From Ardenticatenaceae bacterium (GTDB lineage: Bacteria > Chloroflexota > Anaerolineae > Promineifilales > Promineifilaceae), in contig JACKCD010000017.1 of the NCBI GenBank assembly GCA_020634215.1, positions 37,540-101,539 on the forward strand: a stretch of DNA of 64,000 bases, written 5' to 3'. How positions within the stretch are numbered: position 1 is the stretch's first letter; the number at the start of each line of letters is the position of its first letter. The position numbers and the translations under genes were made by a program. The notes under the pieces were generated by a model that ran no database searches, was not told the origin of the DNA, and saw only the letters and a list, made by a program, of their open reading frames with translations. Below are positions 7,061 to 15,805 of this stretch, one piece after another.

Positions 7061-9247
7061 GTGGCACATTTGCAAGTTAAGCGTGCGGGGTTATTACTGC
7101 TGCTGGGCAGTTGGCTGTTCCTGGGTATTTCCCATGTAGATAACGGCTACGCAAAGCACGAAGAGCCGGCAGCATGGCAAACTGAATGTGTCCACTGCCC
7201 AACCTACTTTAACCAACTGTCTTCGCGCAGTACCCAGCTTGACAGCAACGGCCGTTTACACATTGCCTACGGTGGCGACTATCTGTACTACAGCTATCAG
7301 GACGATGCCAGGCAGTGGCAAACGGCCGTTGTTGACCCCACCCCCAACGTCGGTCGCTACGCCATGCTGCAGCTTGATAACGCCGACAACCCCCACATCA
7401 TTTACCTGGATGCCACCGCCCAGCGGCTCAAATACGGCCGTTTTGAGGGTCAAAGTTGGCTGCTCGAACAGGTGCCCACCAGCGTCATCACCCAGCCCCA
7501 CGCCTCGTTTGTCCTCGATACTGCCAATGTCCCCCACCTGTCCTTCTATGACGAAACAACGGGCGATTTGCGCTATGGGGTTCGGGCAGCCAGCGGCTGG
7601 CAGTTCAGCACGGTGGACGCAGCGGGGGATGTGGGGCAGTTCAATTCGCTGGCAGTGGGAGAAAACGGCCGTTTGCACCTCAGCTACCACGATGCAACCC
7701 AAAACCGCCTCAAATACGCCACCTTTGACGGGCAAACGTGGCAGATCACCCGCTTCCCCACCACCGAACTAGGTCTCTACAGTTCTCTTGCCCTCGACAG
7801 CAACGGCAACCCCCACATCGCCTACATGGGCGAAGATACCGCTGCCACTTACAACCCCAACGTGCTGCACTACGCCCGCTACGACGGCAGCAGTTGGCAC
7901 ACGGAAACGGCCGATGACCAAGAGCTAACCTGGCAGCTCATTGACCTGGGCTATGACATTTCGCTCCAGCTTGATTCCCAAGACAACCCCCACATCAGCT
8001 ACAGCGCCTACGGCCAAAGCTGGAGTCCATATCCCTGGTACAACTCGTTTGAACTGCGCTATGCCCACCGCGACAACACCGGCTGGTCGGTCATGCTGTT
8101 AGACGAGTGGCAGGCTCGCTACGGTGCGCTGCAACTGACGGCGGCCGGGCAGCCAATTATCGCCTACAAAGCCAACCACACGCTGCGACTGATTGAGGTT
8201 GAAAGCGAGGGCACGTGGAGTTCTACCACGCTTGCCACCAGTCAGGATGTGGGGCGCTTTGCTGACCTGGTGCGGGATGTTAACGGCCGTTTACACATCA
8301 GCTTTGCCGAAAGCGAAGGGGATACGGTTAACTATGCCTACCAGGGGGCAGCGGGCTGGCAAACGGAGCGGATTGACAGTGCTGGTTTTGCTTCGCCGCG
8401 ATTAACGGCCGTTGTCCTCACCCCCCAGCAAACTCCCACCGTCATGTACTACCAATACCAACGCTTTGGTGGCATCCACTACGCCCAGCGCCAAAACGGA
8501 GGCTGGGTGCGCGACGAAACCCCATTTTGGGTCGGCCACGCCGCTGATATGGCGGTGGACAGCCACGGCTACCCCCATTTTGCCTACTACAACAACCTCT
8601 ACCCCTGGGGTCTGGCCTACACCCATTGGGATGGCGCGGCCTGGCGTGAGCCAATTTTTCTGGATGACACCGTCATCGGCAACGACCCCGTAGCGCTGGC
8701 GCTCGACAAAGCCGACCGCCCCCACATCGCCTACATTCGCGCTGAGGGATTAGGCTACGCCGTGCAAACGCCATCCGGCTGGTACACCGGCACCGTGGAT
8801 CTACACACCAGTGCCTATCCCGCGCTGGCGCTGGCTCCCGACCATGTGCCCCATATCGCCTACTTCGACACCACCAATGGGGTGCTGCGCCACGCCAGCT
8901 TGCAGAATGGGATTTGGCAAACCGAAGTGGTGGATGACAACGGCGTGGTCGGCACCTACCCTAGCCTCGCCATAGACGGTCGCGGTCATCTGCACATCAG
9001 CTACTTCGACAGCAGCCATGAACAGTTAAAGTACGCCTATCACAACGGCACGGGCTGGCAAACCACGCCGCTGCCCATCAGCAGCACCGTTGGCGCACGC
9101 ACGGCGCTGGCGGTTGACCCGTTTGGCAACCCAACCATCACTTTTTACGATGCGGGGGCGCGGGATTTGCGGGTGATTTATCGGCCGTTTGTGCCGCTGC
9201 GTTTCTTTTTGCCGGTTGTTAATGGTTTTGATTTGATTCCCCTGTAG
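7061..9247 (+). CDS. Secreted beta-propeller-like repeat protein (728 aa)
   Basis: A signal peptide is visible (LLLLLGSWLFLGI, residues 11-23). The rest is built of about 14 imperfect repeats of some 45-50 residues of the form DSNGRLHIAYxD...LRYAxxxGxxWQTExVD, ending in the hydrophobic tail PLRFFLPVV. The pattern predicts beta-propeller blades of the BNR/WD-like class and an exported protein. Enzymatic residues are not recognisable. The start is GTG, with AGGGG six bases upstream. Five exact copies of the 10-bp palindrome are inside (7247, 7321, 7664, 8282, 8404), three coding Asn-Gly-Arg at the same blade position. Confidence 0.8.
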   Translation: MAHLQVKRAGLLLLLGSWLFLGISHVDNGYAKHEEPAAWQTECVHCPTYFNQLSSRSTQLDSNGRLHIAYGGDYLYYSYQDDARQWQTAVVDPTPNVGRYAMLQLDNADNPHIIYLDATAQRLKYGRFEGQSWLLEQVPTSVITQPHASFVLDTANVPHLSFYDETTGDLRYGVRAASGWQFSTVDAAGDVGQFNSLAVGENGRLHLSYHDATQNRLKYATFDGQTWQITRFPTTELGLYSSLALDSNGNPHIAYMGEDTAATYNPNVLHYARYDGSSWHTETADDQELTWQLIDLGYDISLQLDSQDNPHISYSAYGQSWSPYPWYNSFELRYAHRDNTGWSVMLLDEWQARYGALQLTAAGQPIIAYKANHTLRLIEVESEGTWSSTTLATSQDVGRFADLVRDVNGRLHISFAESEGDTVNYAYQGAAGWQTERIDSAGFASPRLTAVVLTPQQTPTVMYYQYQRFGGIHYAQRQNGGWVRDETPFWVGHAADMAVDSHGYPHFAYYNNLYPWGLAYTHWDGAAWREPIFLDDTVIGNDPVALALDKADRPHIAYIRAEGLGYAVQTPSGWYTGTVDLHTSAYPALALAPDHVPHIAYFDTTNGVLRHASLQNGIWQTEVVDDNGVVGTYPSLAIDGRGHLHISYFDSSHEQLKYAYHNGTGWQTTPLPISSTVGARTALAVDPFGNPTITFYDAGARDLRVIYRPFVPLRFFLPVVNGFDLIPL

Positions 9248-9406
9248 GTTTCAGAGCCAGCAATTGTAAAACTCTGGAGCCTTGTCCCCCTTTTTAATGA
9301 CAAAAAGATCACCACAAATAGGGACAGTTCCTCCCCCAAAATCCTCTATACTCACCCCGCTAAAAAAGTAGCATCATCTACCAATCATTGTGTATCGCTT
9401 ACCAAG

Positions 9407-9676
9407 ATGACCTTAACGACACCTGTTGCTCATCAAACGCTTGACCTGAGCGGGCTGCGCTGTCCGCATTTAGTGATCTCAACGCTGCACGCGCTGCGAA
9501 CCATTGAGCCAGGGCAAATCTTGCAGGTTATCGCCACCGATCTCACGGCTCCTTCCAACATGGCGGCGTGGTGCCGCCAAAGCCAAAACCCGCTGCTGGA
9601 TGTGTATGAAGAAAACGGCCGTTTTATCTTCTACATCCAGCGTCAACCAAGAAGTGGAGAAACTTATGACCGTTGA
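9407..9676 (+). CDS. TusA/SirA-family sulfur-carrier protein (89 aa)
   Basis: The N-terminal motif LDLSGLRCPHLVIST with Cys19 matches the sulfur-accepting cysteine of TusA-like proteins; the usual CPxP is CPHL, lacking the second proline. TusA-type proteins carry persulfide sulfur to thiolation or to sulfur-oxidising and -reducing enzymes. The gene overlaps the start of the NrfC-NrfD fusion by 11 bases, so they are probably coupled and the carrier likely serves that redox module. Confidence 0.85.
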   Translation: MTLTTPVAHQTLDLSGLRCPHLVISTLHALRTIEPGQILQVIATDLTAPSNMAAWCRQSQNPLLDVYEENGRFIFYIQRQPRSGETYDR

Positions 9677-11351
9677 ACTGACCACCACAGGCAAAAATTA
9701 CGGCTTTGTCATTGACAACCGTAAGTGCATCGGCTGCCACGCCTGCTCCGTTGCCTGCAAAAGCGAGAACGAAGTCCCTCTCAGCGTCAGCCGCACCTGG
9801 GTCAAATATGTCGAAACCGGCACTTTCCCCAACAGCCGCCGCCATTTCCAGGTCACCCGCTGCAACCACTGCGCCAACCCACCCTGCGTCCGCATCTGCC
9901 CCACCCAGGCGATGTACCAGCGCGAAGACGGCATTGTAGAGTTTGACAACAGCTTTTGCATTGGCTGCAAGGCGTGTTTGCAGGCCTGCCCCTATGATGC
10001 CATCTACATTGACCCCGACAGCCACACCGCCGCCAAATGCCATTACTGCGCCCACCGCACTGACATTGGCCTGGAACCGGCGTGCGTGGTCGTTTGCCCC
10101 GAACAGGCCATCATTGCTGGCGACATGAACGACCCTAGCAGCAAAATCAGCCAGCTTTTGGCGCGTAATGACGTAACAGTGCGGAAACCAGAACAAGGTA
10201 CGGCTCCCAAACTATTCTATATTGAAGGCAATGACGTAGTGATGCACCCCACCGCCACCGACCGCACCCCGGAGACGTTTATGTGGGCAGATGTGATGCC
10301 GCTGCATGGGAGCGGGGGAGCGGGGGAGCAGGGGAGCAGGGGAGCAAGCCACGCACCACGCACCACGCACCACACCACCCATTCCAACGGCACCGCTCTG
10401 CGGACTGGGCAGCCGCAGGGACAGCCCTGGCAGGGGCCAATTCAGTTGGCAAACGGCCGTTTAGCCGAGCAAATGGTGCAAGTCGCCTACAACAACCAGC
10501 ACAAAATTCCCTGGCACTGGCCCGTTCCCGCCTACCTCGTCACCAAAGGCATCGGCTCCGGCATCTTTATGCTGCTCAGTTTGGGCTGGGGGCTGGGCTG
10601 GTTTGCCTTTGACGGGCTGACAGCCCTCATCGCTGGCTTTGCTTCGCTGCTCTTCATTGCCCTCACCACCGGCCTCCTGGTCTATGATCTGGAAAAGCCT
10701 GAACGATTCCTCTACATTTTGCTGCGACCACAGTGGAAAAGCTGGCTGGCGCGGGGGGCGGTGCTGCTCATTGGCTTCACCACCATCGGCGGTCTGTGGT
10801 GGCTGTTTGAACTGGGCAGCTATTTGTACAGCTACGACTCGGTTTTGCGCGATATTTTCCTGTGGCTGGGGCTACCGTTTGCCCTGGGAACGGCCGTTTA
10901 CACCGCCTTCCTCTTTGCCCAAGCTGAAGGGCGCGACCTGTGGCAAAGTCCGCTGCTCCCCTTCCATCTGGTAGTGCAAGCGTTTATGGCTGGCAGCGGC
11001 TTCCTGCTCTTGCTGAACCTGTTTGTCACCCTTCCGGCCGACATCGCCCATATCGCCAGAATCGCCTTTGCCACTGCCCTCATCGTGGATTTGTTTGTCA
11101 CCCTTGTCGGTGAATTTAGCGTCCCCCACGCCAGCGAGGTGGCCGCCGCTGCCGCCCACGCCATCAGCCATGGCAGCTACAAAAACCATTTCTGGCGCGG
11201 CAGCATTCTCATCGGCCACGTCATTCCCCTGCTGCTGCTGTTGATTGATGGGGCGTTGATTGGAGCAGTAACGGCCGTTTGTGCCATCATCGGCCTCTAC
11301 CTATTTGAGTACGCCTTCGTCATGGCTCCACAAGAGGTACCAAATAGCTAG
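9666..11351 (+). CDS. NrfC-NrfD fusion: 4Fe-4S ferredoxin plus membrane quinone-interacting subunit (561 aa)
   Basis: Residues 1-200 hold four [4Fe-4S] cysteine sets: CIGCHACSVAC (C21-C31), CNHCANPPCVRICP, CIGCKACLQACP and a CHYC...CVVVCP set. From about 300 the protein is an NrfD/PsrC-like integral membrane domain with about eight helices. Subunits like these pass electrons between the quinone pool and a molybdopterin enzyme such as polysulfide reductase; that partner is encoded at 12670. Fusion of the two subunits is unusual. The linker (about residues 214-240) is low-complexity and encoded by GGGAGC and ACGCACC words that recur between genes elsewhere. ATG 9666 sits in the end of the TusA gene. 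Confidence 0.88.
   Translation: MTVELTTTGKNYGFVIDNRKCIGCHACSVACKSENEVPLSVSRTWVKYVETGTFPNSRRHFQVTRCNHCANPPCVRICPTQAMYQREDGIVEFDNSFCIGCKACLQACPYDAIYIDPDSHTAAKCHYCAHRTDIGLEPACVVVCPEQAIIAGDMNDPSSKISQLLARNDVTVRKPEQGTAPKLFYIEGNDVVMHPTATDRTPETFMWADVMPLHGSGGAGEQGSRGASHAPRTTHHTTHSNGTALRTGQPQGQPWQGPIQLANGRLAEQMVQVAYNNQHKIPWHWPVPAYLVTKGIGSGIFMLLSLGWGLGWFAFDGLTALIAGFASLLFIALTTGLLVYDLEKPERFLYILLRPQWKSWLARGAVLLIGFTTIGGLWWLFELGSYLYSYDSVLRDIFLWLGLPFALGTAVYTAFLFAQAEGRDLWQSPLLPFHLVVQAFMAGSGFLLLLNLFVTLPADIAHIARIAFATALIVDLFVTLVGEFSVPHASEVAAAAAHAISHGSYKNHFWRGSILIGHVIPLLLLLIDGALIGAVTAVCAIIGLYLFEYAFVMAPQEVPNS
10301..10378 (+). repeat. Low-complexity repeat words inside the NrfC-NrfD linker
   Basis: Tandem GGGGGAGC/AGGGGAGC words followed by three ACGCACC words encode a Gly/Ser then Thr/His stretch between the ferredoxin and membrane domains. 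ACGCACC words recur intergenically near 52540. Confidence 0.8.
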
Positions 11352-11776
11352 TCTCGTGGCGGATGCCACCCGACCTGAACCCAGCGAGCGCGTGATTTAA
11401 CAATGAGCGAGTTATTGAGTTTCAATGCTTCAACTGTTGCCCGCCCAACGGCCGTTTTGCCCTCAATGCGGACTCCCTCATCCTGCCAGGAAAAATGGTC
11501 CGACCAAAGCTGCTGGCGTGGGTTAAAAAGCGGCACAAACTCACCTGAAATGGGGTCTAAAGCAACTTGCTGGTTGCCCTTGAATTCATTACACGACCGA
11601 CAGGCTAAACAAAGATTATCAGGCTCACTGTTCCCTTCAGCCGAAACAGGAACAATGTGGTCAATTGCAAGAGAGATACCAGAAAGAATTTCTGACGACA
11701 GGCAGTAAGCACAACGATGCCGATCTTTTTCGGCGATCTCCCGCCTTACCGCCGTTTACACATAAGCACGACTCAT
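11348..11776 (-). pseudogene. HNH endonuclease gene with an early in-frame stop
   Basis: Reading on the minus strand from ATG 11776, codons run MSRAYV, then TAA at 11758-11756, then continue in the same frame without further stops to 11348. The continuation is a clear HNH nuclease: HRCAYC zinc pair, IDHIVPVSAEG, and CLACRSCNEFKGNQ. The N-terminal TAVRREIAEKDRHRC context is normal for the family, so one base change appears to have made codon 7 a stop. The ATG overlaps the stop of the upstream gene (ATGA). Its 3' end overlaps the NrfC-NrfD stop convergently by four bases. A sequencing error or downstream reinitiation is possible, but no good start is visible after the stop. Confidence 0.8.
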
Positions 11777-12207
11777 GAATGCGACTGATTTTTTAACGCC
11801 TCTAAAGAGGGCAACTCATGCCCCCGGCTTTTCAGAAGCGCATAAGCATGTGCTTTTCGCAACTGGAGAAGGTCTGCTTCTTCACGCAGTTGGGCAAGCA
11901 ACGCATGCCCTTCACTGGTTAACATCTCAGCATGAAGACGTTCCAACATCAAATCATAGAGAGCAACTTTGTCTGGATTCATTCGGCTCTCAGCAATTTG
12001 CCAAAGCACCGCATCCGAAAGCTGGGACATTGCCCGCAATTCTGTCTGCACGTCAATCGGCAAATCATTTTCTACCGATGGTGGAAGATTACGTGCCATT
12101 GTTCGCTGGACAAAAGCATCAACCGATATTTTGGCACCCTCTGCTTGCCGTCGAATCTGTTGATAAAGAGAGTCAGGTATTACAACCGAGTGAGAATGAA
12201 GCGTCAT
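11773..12207 (-). CDS. Hypothetical ribbon-helix-helix-like protein (144 aa)
   Basis: The N-terminus (MTLHSHSVVIPDSLYQQIRRQAEGAKISVDAFV) resembles the beta-strand plus two-helix layout of ribbon-helix-helix DNA-binding antitoxin-like proteins. The remainder is helical and charged, with leucine-rich segments. ATG 12207 has GGGAG upstream; the TTG at 12228 is a weaker option. The stop overlaps the ATG of the broken HNH gene by four bases, so the pair was probably one translation unit in which this protein accompanied the nuclease. I do not recognise a specific family. Confidence 0.65.
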   Translation of the reverse strand: MTLHSHSVVIPDSLYQQIRRQAEGAKISVDAFVQRTMARNLPPSVENDLPIDVQTELRAMSQLSDAVLWQIAESRMNPDKVALYDLMLERLHAEMLTSEGHALLAQLREEADLLQLRKAHAYALLKSRGHELPSLEALKNQSHS

Positions 12208-12228
12208 TTCAATTTTATCTCCCAACAA

Positions 12229-12318
12229 CTAGGGAAGGATTTCAAAAGCGGCCGTATGTTTCGGGCGAAACATGCGAAAATCCCGCTGATCAACTGTGAG
12301 AACACGAGTGATGTTCAG
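12229..12318 (-). pseudogene. C-terminal relic of a PIN-domain (VapC-like) toxin
   Basis: In the frame ending with TAG at 12231-12229, the sequence reads LNITRVLTVDQRDFRMFRPK then HTAAFEILP, the usual last strand/helix of VapC toxins (a D-x-R-D-F element followed by the C-terminal strand). No PIN catalytic core lies upstream; the antitoxin frame runs directly into it. A deletion therefore appears to have removed most of the toxin. Confidence 0.6.
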
Positions 12319-12568
12319 TATGCTGTCCTAATTCTTTAGCCAAAATTGCTTCGGCCTCCAAAGAAGCGTTAGGGTTCTGCGACGTGGCGATTCCCACAAA
12401 TGAGAATCGAGAGGATTCACTGGGACGCAAAGGAACAGGTTGGGCAGCCTTAGGCCGCACCAAAACAAATCCATTTTTTATCTCTATTTCAAATTCCCTA
12501 GCATCACCAAGATAGTGGCGAGGAATCAAAATGCCTTCGACGGTTACACGAATGGGATCGATATCCAT
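12290..12568 (-). CDS. Antitoxin-like protein of a broken TA pair (92 aa)
   Basis: A short protein with a beta-rich start (IRVTVEGILIPRHYLGDAREFEIEIKNGFVLVRP) and a helical end with ASLEAEAILAKELG, as in VapB-type antitoxins of AbrB-like or Phd-like build. The final residues (HTEHHSCSHS) lie in a frame overlapping the VapC relic, so the natural C-terminus may have been altered by the same deletion. GAGAGG lies eight bases before ATG 12568. It is divergent from the molybdopterin enzyme gene, sharing about 100 bases of upstream DNA. Confidence 0.6.
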   Translation of the reverse strand: MDIDPIRVTVEGILIPRHYLGDAREFEIEIKNGFVLVRPKAAQPVPLRPSESSRFSFVGIATSQNPNASLEAEAILAKELGQHTEHHSCSHS

Positions 12569-12669
12569 AACATAAACCTCTCACACGCTATAAACAAGCC
12601 CATTGTGCCTGATTTAATGAGACACGTCAATGCGTAATCAAACGGTACGCATAAGGATGAGTAAAGATT

Positions 12670-15600
12670 ATGTCGTCAAAAAAGAAAATGCTTGATCTAT
12701 TAAACACCATGCTTCGCCTGGGCAACCCAGAAGAGGCACACGCCCACGGCAGCGGCATCACCAATGTGGCTGGCACAGCTTTACCCCAGTTCACCGAAGC
12801 CAAAAACGTAGAGATGATCTCGGTGCAGCACCCAGACGGCCGTTTATCCAACTATCCCCCGCCCGAACATTGGGACGATTGGACAGAGTGGGACGGCAAA
12901 GCGTGGCCGAAGCGGGTCGCCCGCCGCTACATGCTCATCCCCACCACCTGCTTCAACTGCGAAAGCGGCTGCGGGCTGCTGGCCTATGTGGACAAAGAAA
13001 CGCTGGAAATCAAAAAGTTCGAGGGCAACCCCAAGCACCCCGGCAGCCGTGGCCGCAACTGCGCCAAAGGCCCCGCCACCCACAACCAGGTCTACGACCC
13101 CGAACGCATTCTCTACCCGCTAAAGCGGGTGGGCAAGCGAGGGGAAGGGAAATGGAAGCGGATTAGCTGGGAAGAGGCGCTGGACGACATCGCGGCCAAG
13201 ATGCGGGCCAGCCGCGAAAAACGGCGCGACGGCATTATGTATCATGTCGGCCGGCCGGGTGAAGACGGCTACACCAACCGCGCTATTCAAGCGTGGGGGG
13301 TAGACGGCCACAACAGCCACACCAACATCTGTTCGGCCGGCGCCCGCGCTGGCTACACCTTCTGGGGTGGCTTTGACCGCCCCAGCCCCGACCACGCCAA
13401 CGCCCGCGTCATCCTGCTCATCTCCAGCCACCTGGAAACGGGCCACTACTTCAACCCCCACGCCCAGCGCATCATCGAGGGCAAAATGGCCGGTGCCAAG
13501 CTCATCACCTTTGACCCCCGCCTGAGCAACACGGCCAGCATGAGCGACACCTGGCTGCCCACCTGGCCCGGCAGCGAACAAACGGTGCTGCTGGCAATGG
13601 CGAATTATTTGATCCAAAACGGCCGTTATGACAAAGAATACGTCCGCCGCTGGGTCAACTGGGAAGACACGTTGCAGGCGGTAATCAGTGGTCAGTTATC
13701 AGTAAACAGTCCCACTCTCCAATCCCAAATCTCCCAAGCTCCTAAACTCACCTTCGACCTCTTTGACACCCTACTCAAAGACCTCTACGGTGAGTTCACC
13801 TTTGAACGCGCCGCCGCAGAGTCACAGGTGCCGATTGAGCGCATTCAGGAAGCGGCCGAGTACGTTGCCAACTGCGACGGCAAGCTGGCAACCCACACCT
13901 GGCGCAGCGCCAGCGTGGGCAATTTAGGCGGCTGGCAAGTGGCTCGCTGTATCTTCTTCCTCAACGTCCTCACCGGCAGCTTTGGCACCCCGGGCGGTAC
14001 TTCGGCCAACAACTGGAACAAATTTGTCCCGGCCGTCTTCAAAAACCCACCCGCCAGCAACGCCTGGAACACCCTGCAACTGGCCGACGACTGGCCGCTG
14101 GCCCACTACGAAATGAGCTTCCTCCTGCCCCACTTCCTCGAAGAGCAGCGGGGCGATATTGATGTCTACTTTACCCGCGTCTACAACCCGATGTGGATCA
14201 ACCCCGACGGCTTCATGTGGCTCAAATCACTGCAAAACGAGGAGCAAATCAAATGCCACATCGCCCTCACCCCCACCTGGAACGAATCGGCCTGGTTTGC
14301 CGACTACGTACTGCCGATGGGCCACGCCGGGGAACGGCATGATCTGGTCAGCCAGGAAACCCACGCCGGGCAGTGGATCTCCTTCCGCCAGCCGGTGCGC
14401 CGCGTCGCCATGGAAAAGCTCGGCCACAAGGTGCGCTTCACCTACGAAGCCAACCCCGGCGAGGTGTGGGAAGAAAACGAATGGTGGATTGAGGTCTCGG
14501 CGCGGATGGATCCCGACGGCAGCATAGGGATTCGCCAATGGTTTGAAAGCCCCTACCGCCCCGGCGAAATCATCAGCGTAGATGAATATTACCAGTGGCA
14601 GTTTGAAAATGCGGTGCCGGGTTTGCCCGAAGCAGCGGCCAAAGAGGGGCTTACCCCGCTGGCCTATATGCGGAAATACGGGGCGTTTGAGGTTAAAAAC
14701 AACAACTACACCCCCTACGCCAAAGAGGTTAAGCTCGATTCCGCCAGCGAAATCAACGAAAAGAACATCATCATTCGCGGCGGCAAGGCGGTGGGGGTGA
14801 TGATTGACGGCGAGGCCAAGGTGGGGTTGGATACCCCCAGCCGCAAGCTGGAGTTTTTCAGCTCTACGCTGCGCGAATGGGGCTGGCCGGAAAAAGAGTA
14901 CACCATCCCGTGGCCGATTAAGAGCCACGTCCACCCCGACAACATTGACCGCAGCCAGGGCGAAATGCTGCTGCTGCCCAACTTCCGTCTGCCGACGCTG
15001 ATCCACACGCGCAGTGCCAACGCCAAATGGCTGTATGAAATTAGCCACAAAAACCCGGTCTGGATGCACCCATCGGATGCCGAACGGCTGGGTATGGTCA
15101 CGGGCGACCTGGTGCGGGTGGAAACGGAAATTGGCTATTTTATTGACAAGGTGTGGGTGACAGAAGGGATTAAGCCCGGCATTGTGGCGATGAGTCACCA
15201 CCTGGGGCGTTGGCGGCTGCAAGAGGAGATGGGGGGCAACCCCGGCATGACCAATGTGGCTTCGCTGGAAGACGACGGGCAAGGTGGTCACAAGCTTAAC
15301 ATTCTGAGCCAGGCGCGGGCTTGGCAAACGTTTGACCCCGACACCAGCCGCGTGTGGTGGAAAGAGGTGGGGGTTCACCAAAATCTGACTCACGCCGTGC
15401 ACCCTGACCCGATTAGCGGCTCGCACTGCTGGCTGCAAAAGGCGGTGAATGTGCGGAAAGCGGCTCCGGGTGAGAAATACGGGGATGTATGGGTGGACAC
15501 GAACAAATCTATGGCGGTTTACCGGGAGTGGGTGGCGATGACGCGGCCGGCGTGGGACGTTAGCCCGGATGGGAATAGACGGCCGTTATGGCTCAAACGC

Positions 15601-15672
15601 CCCCTGAAGCCAACGCTCGAAGCATACAAGCTGCCTCACAACCGTAAGCAAAAAGTAGTTTTGCCGAGCTAA
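12670..15672 (+). CDS. Molybdopterin oxidoreductase, catalytic subunit (1000 aa)
   Basis: The protein belongs to the complex iron-sulfur molybdoenzyme family. The N-terminal [4Fe-4S] site is C94-x2-C97-x3-C101-x29-C131. NICSAGARAGY (Cys221) is where the family places its molybdenum ligand. The C-terminal molydopterin-dinucleotide binding domain starts near residue 775 (LPNFRLPTLIHTRSANAKW). There is no Tat signal, so the enzyme probably faces the cytoplasm. With the NrfC-NrfD fusion and TusA it suggests reduction or oxidation of a sulfur compound such as polysulfide or tetrathionate; the substrate cannot be fixed from sequence. Residues about 337-358 are a low-complexity insert encoded by repeat words. 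Confidence 0.88.
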   Translation: MSSKKKMLDLLNTMLRLGNPEEAHAHGSGITNVAGTALPQFTEAKNVEMISVQHPDGRLSNYPPPEHWDDWTEWDGKAWPKRVARRYMLIPTTCFNCESGCGLLAYVDKETLEIKKFEGNPKHPGSRGRNCAKGPATHNQVYDPERILYPLKRVGKRGEGKWKRISWEEALDDIAAKMRASREKRRDGIMYHVGRPGEDGYTNRAIQAWGVDGHNSHTNICSAGARAGYTFWGGFDRPSPDHANARVILLISSHLETGHYFNPHAQRIIEGKMAGAKLITFDPRLSNTASMSDTWLPTWPGSEQTVLLAMANYLIQNGRYDKEYVRRWVNWEDTLQAVISGQLSVNSPTLQSQISQAPKLTFDLFDTLLKDLYGEFTFERAAAESQVPIERIQEAAEYVANCDGKLATHTWRSASVGNLGGWQVARCIFFLNVLTGSFGTPGGTSANNWNKFVPAVFKNPPASNAWNTLQLADDWPLAHYEMSFLLPHFLEEQRGDIDVYFTRVYNPMWINPDGFMWLKSLQNEEQIKCHIALTPTWNESAWFADYVLPMGHAGERHDLVSQETHAGQWISFRQPVRRVAMEKLGHKVRFTYEANPGEVWEENEWWIEVSARMDPDGSIGIRQWFESPYRPGEIISVDEYYQWQFENAVPGLPEAAAKEGLTPLAYMRKYGAFEVKNNNYTPYAKEVKLDSASEINEKNIIIRGGKAVGVMIDGEAKVGLDTPSRKLEFFSSTLREWGWPEKEYTIPWPIKSHVHPDNIDRSQGEMLLLPNFRLPTLIHTRSANAKWLYEISHKNPVWMHPSDAERLGMVTGDLVRVETEIGYFIDKVWVTEGIKPGIVAMSHHLGRWRLQEEMGGNPGMTNVASLEDDGQGGHKLNILSQARAWQTFDPDTSRVWWKEVGVHQNLTHAVHPDPISGSHCWLQKAVNVRKAAPGEKYGDVWVDTNKSMAVYREWVAMTRPAWDVSPDGNRRPLWLKRPLKPTLEAYKLPHNRKQKVVLPS
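13680..13745 (+). repeat. Repeat words (families E and A) inside the molybdoenzyme gene
   Basis: GTAATCAGTGGTCAGTTATCAG words followed by CTCCAATC/AATCTCC words stay in frame and encode a Ser/Gln-rich segment between DTLQAV and APKLTFD. The same words form intergenic hairpins at 27008, 30891 and 42130. Confidence 0.7.
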
Positions 15673-15703
15673 ACAAGCCACCCGCTTCAAATGAATTGCC
15701 TTT

Positions 15704-15737
15704 AAGTGCCGGTCACTTCCGAAAGTGACCGGCACTT
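15704..15737. terminator. Perfect 15-bp hairpin after the molybdoenzyme gene
   Basis: AAGTGCCGGTCACTT at 15704-15718 pairs with AAGTGACCGGCACTT at 15723-15737 around a 4-base loop. It lies 31 bases after the stop. No T-run follows, so it may be a processing or stabilising hairpin rather than a classic terminator. Confidence 0.6.
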
Positions 15738-15805
15738 CGCATAATTTCGTGATCTCGTGATCCTGTTTTTTTGGGATCGCAAGCTTGGTGGCTACAATAG
15801 GAAGT

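Noticed and set aside
11775..12299. 174-codon plus-strand frame
   Set aside because: Antisense to the RHH-like gene and VapC relic; the minus-strand reading gives coherent protein features and an ATGA overlap.
14227..15438. 403-codon open frame on the minus strand
   Set aside because: It is antisense to the molybdoenzyme; long shadow frames are expected in GC-rich genes with this codon use.
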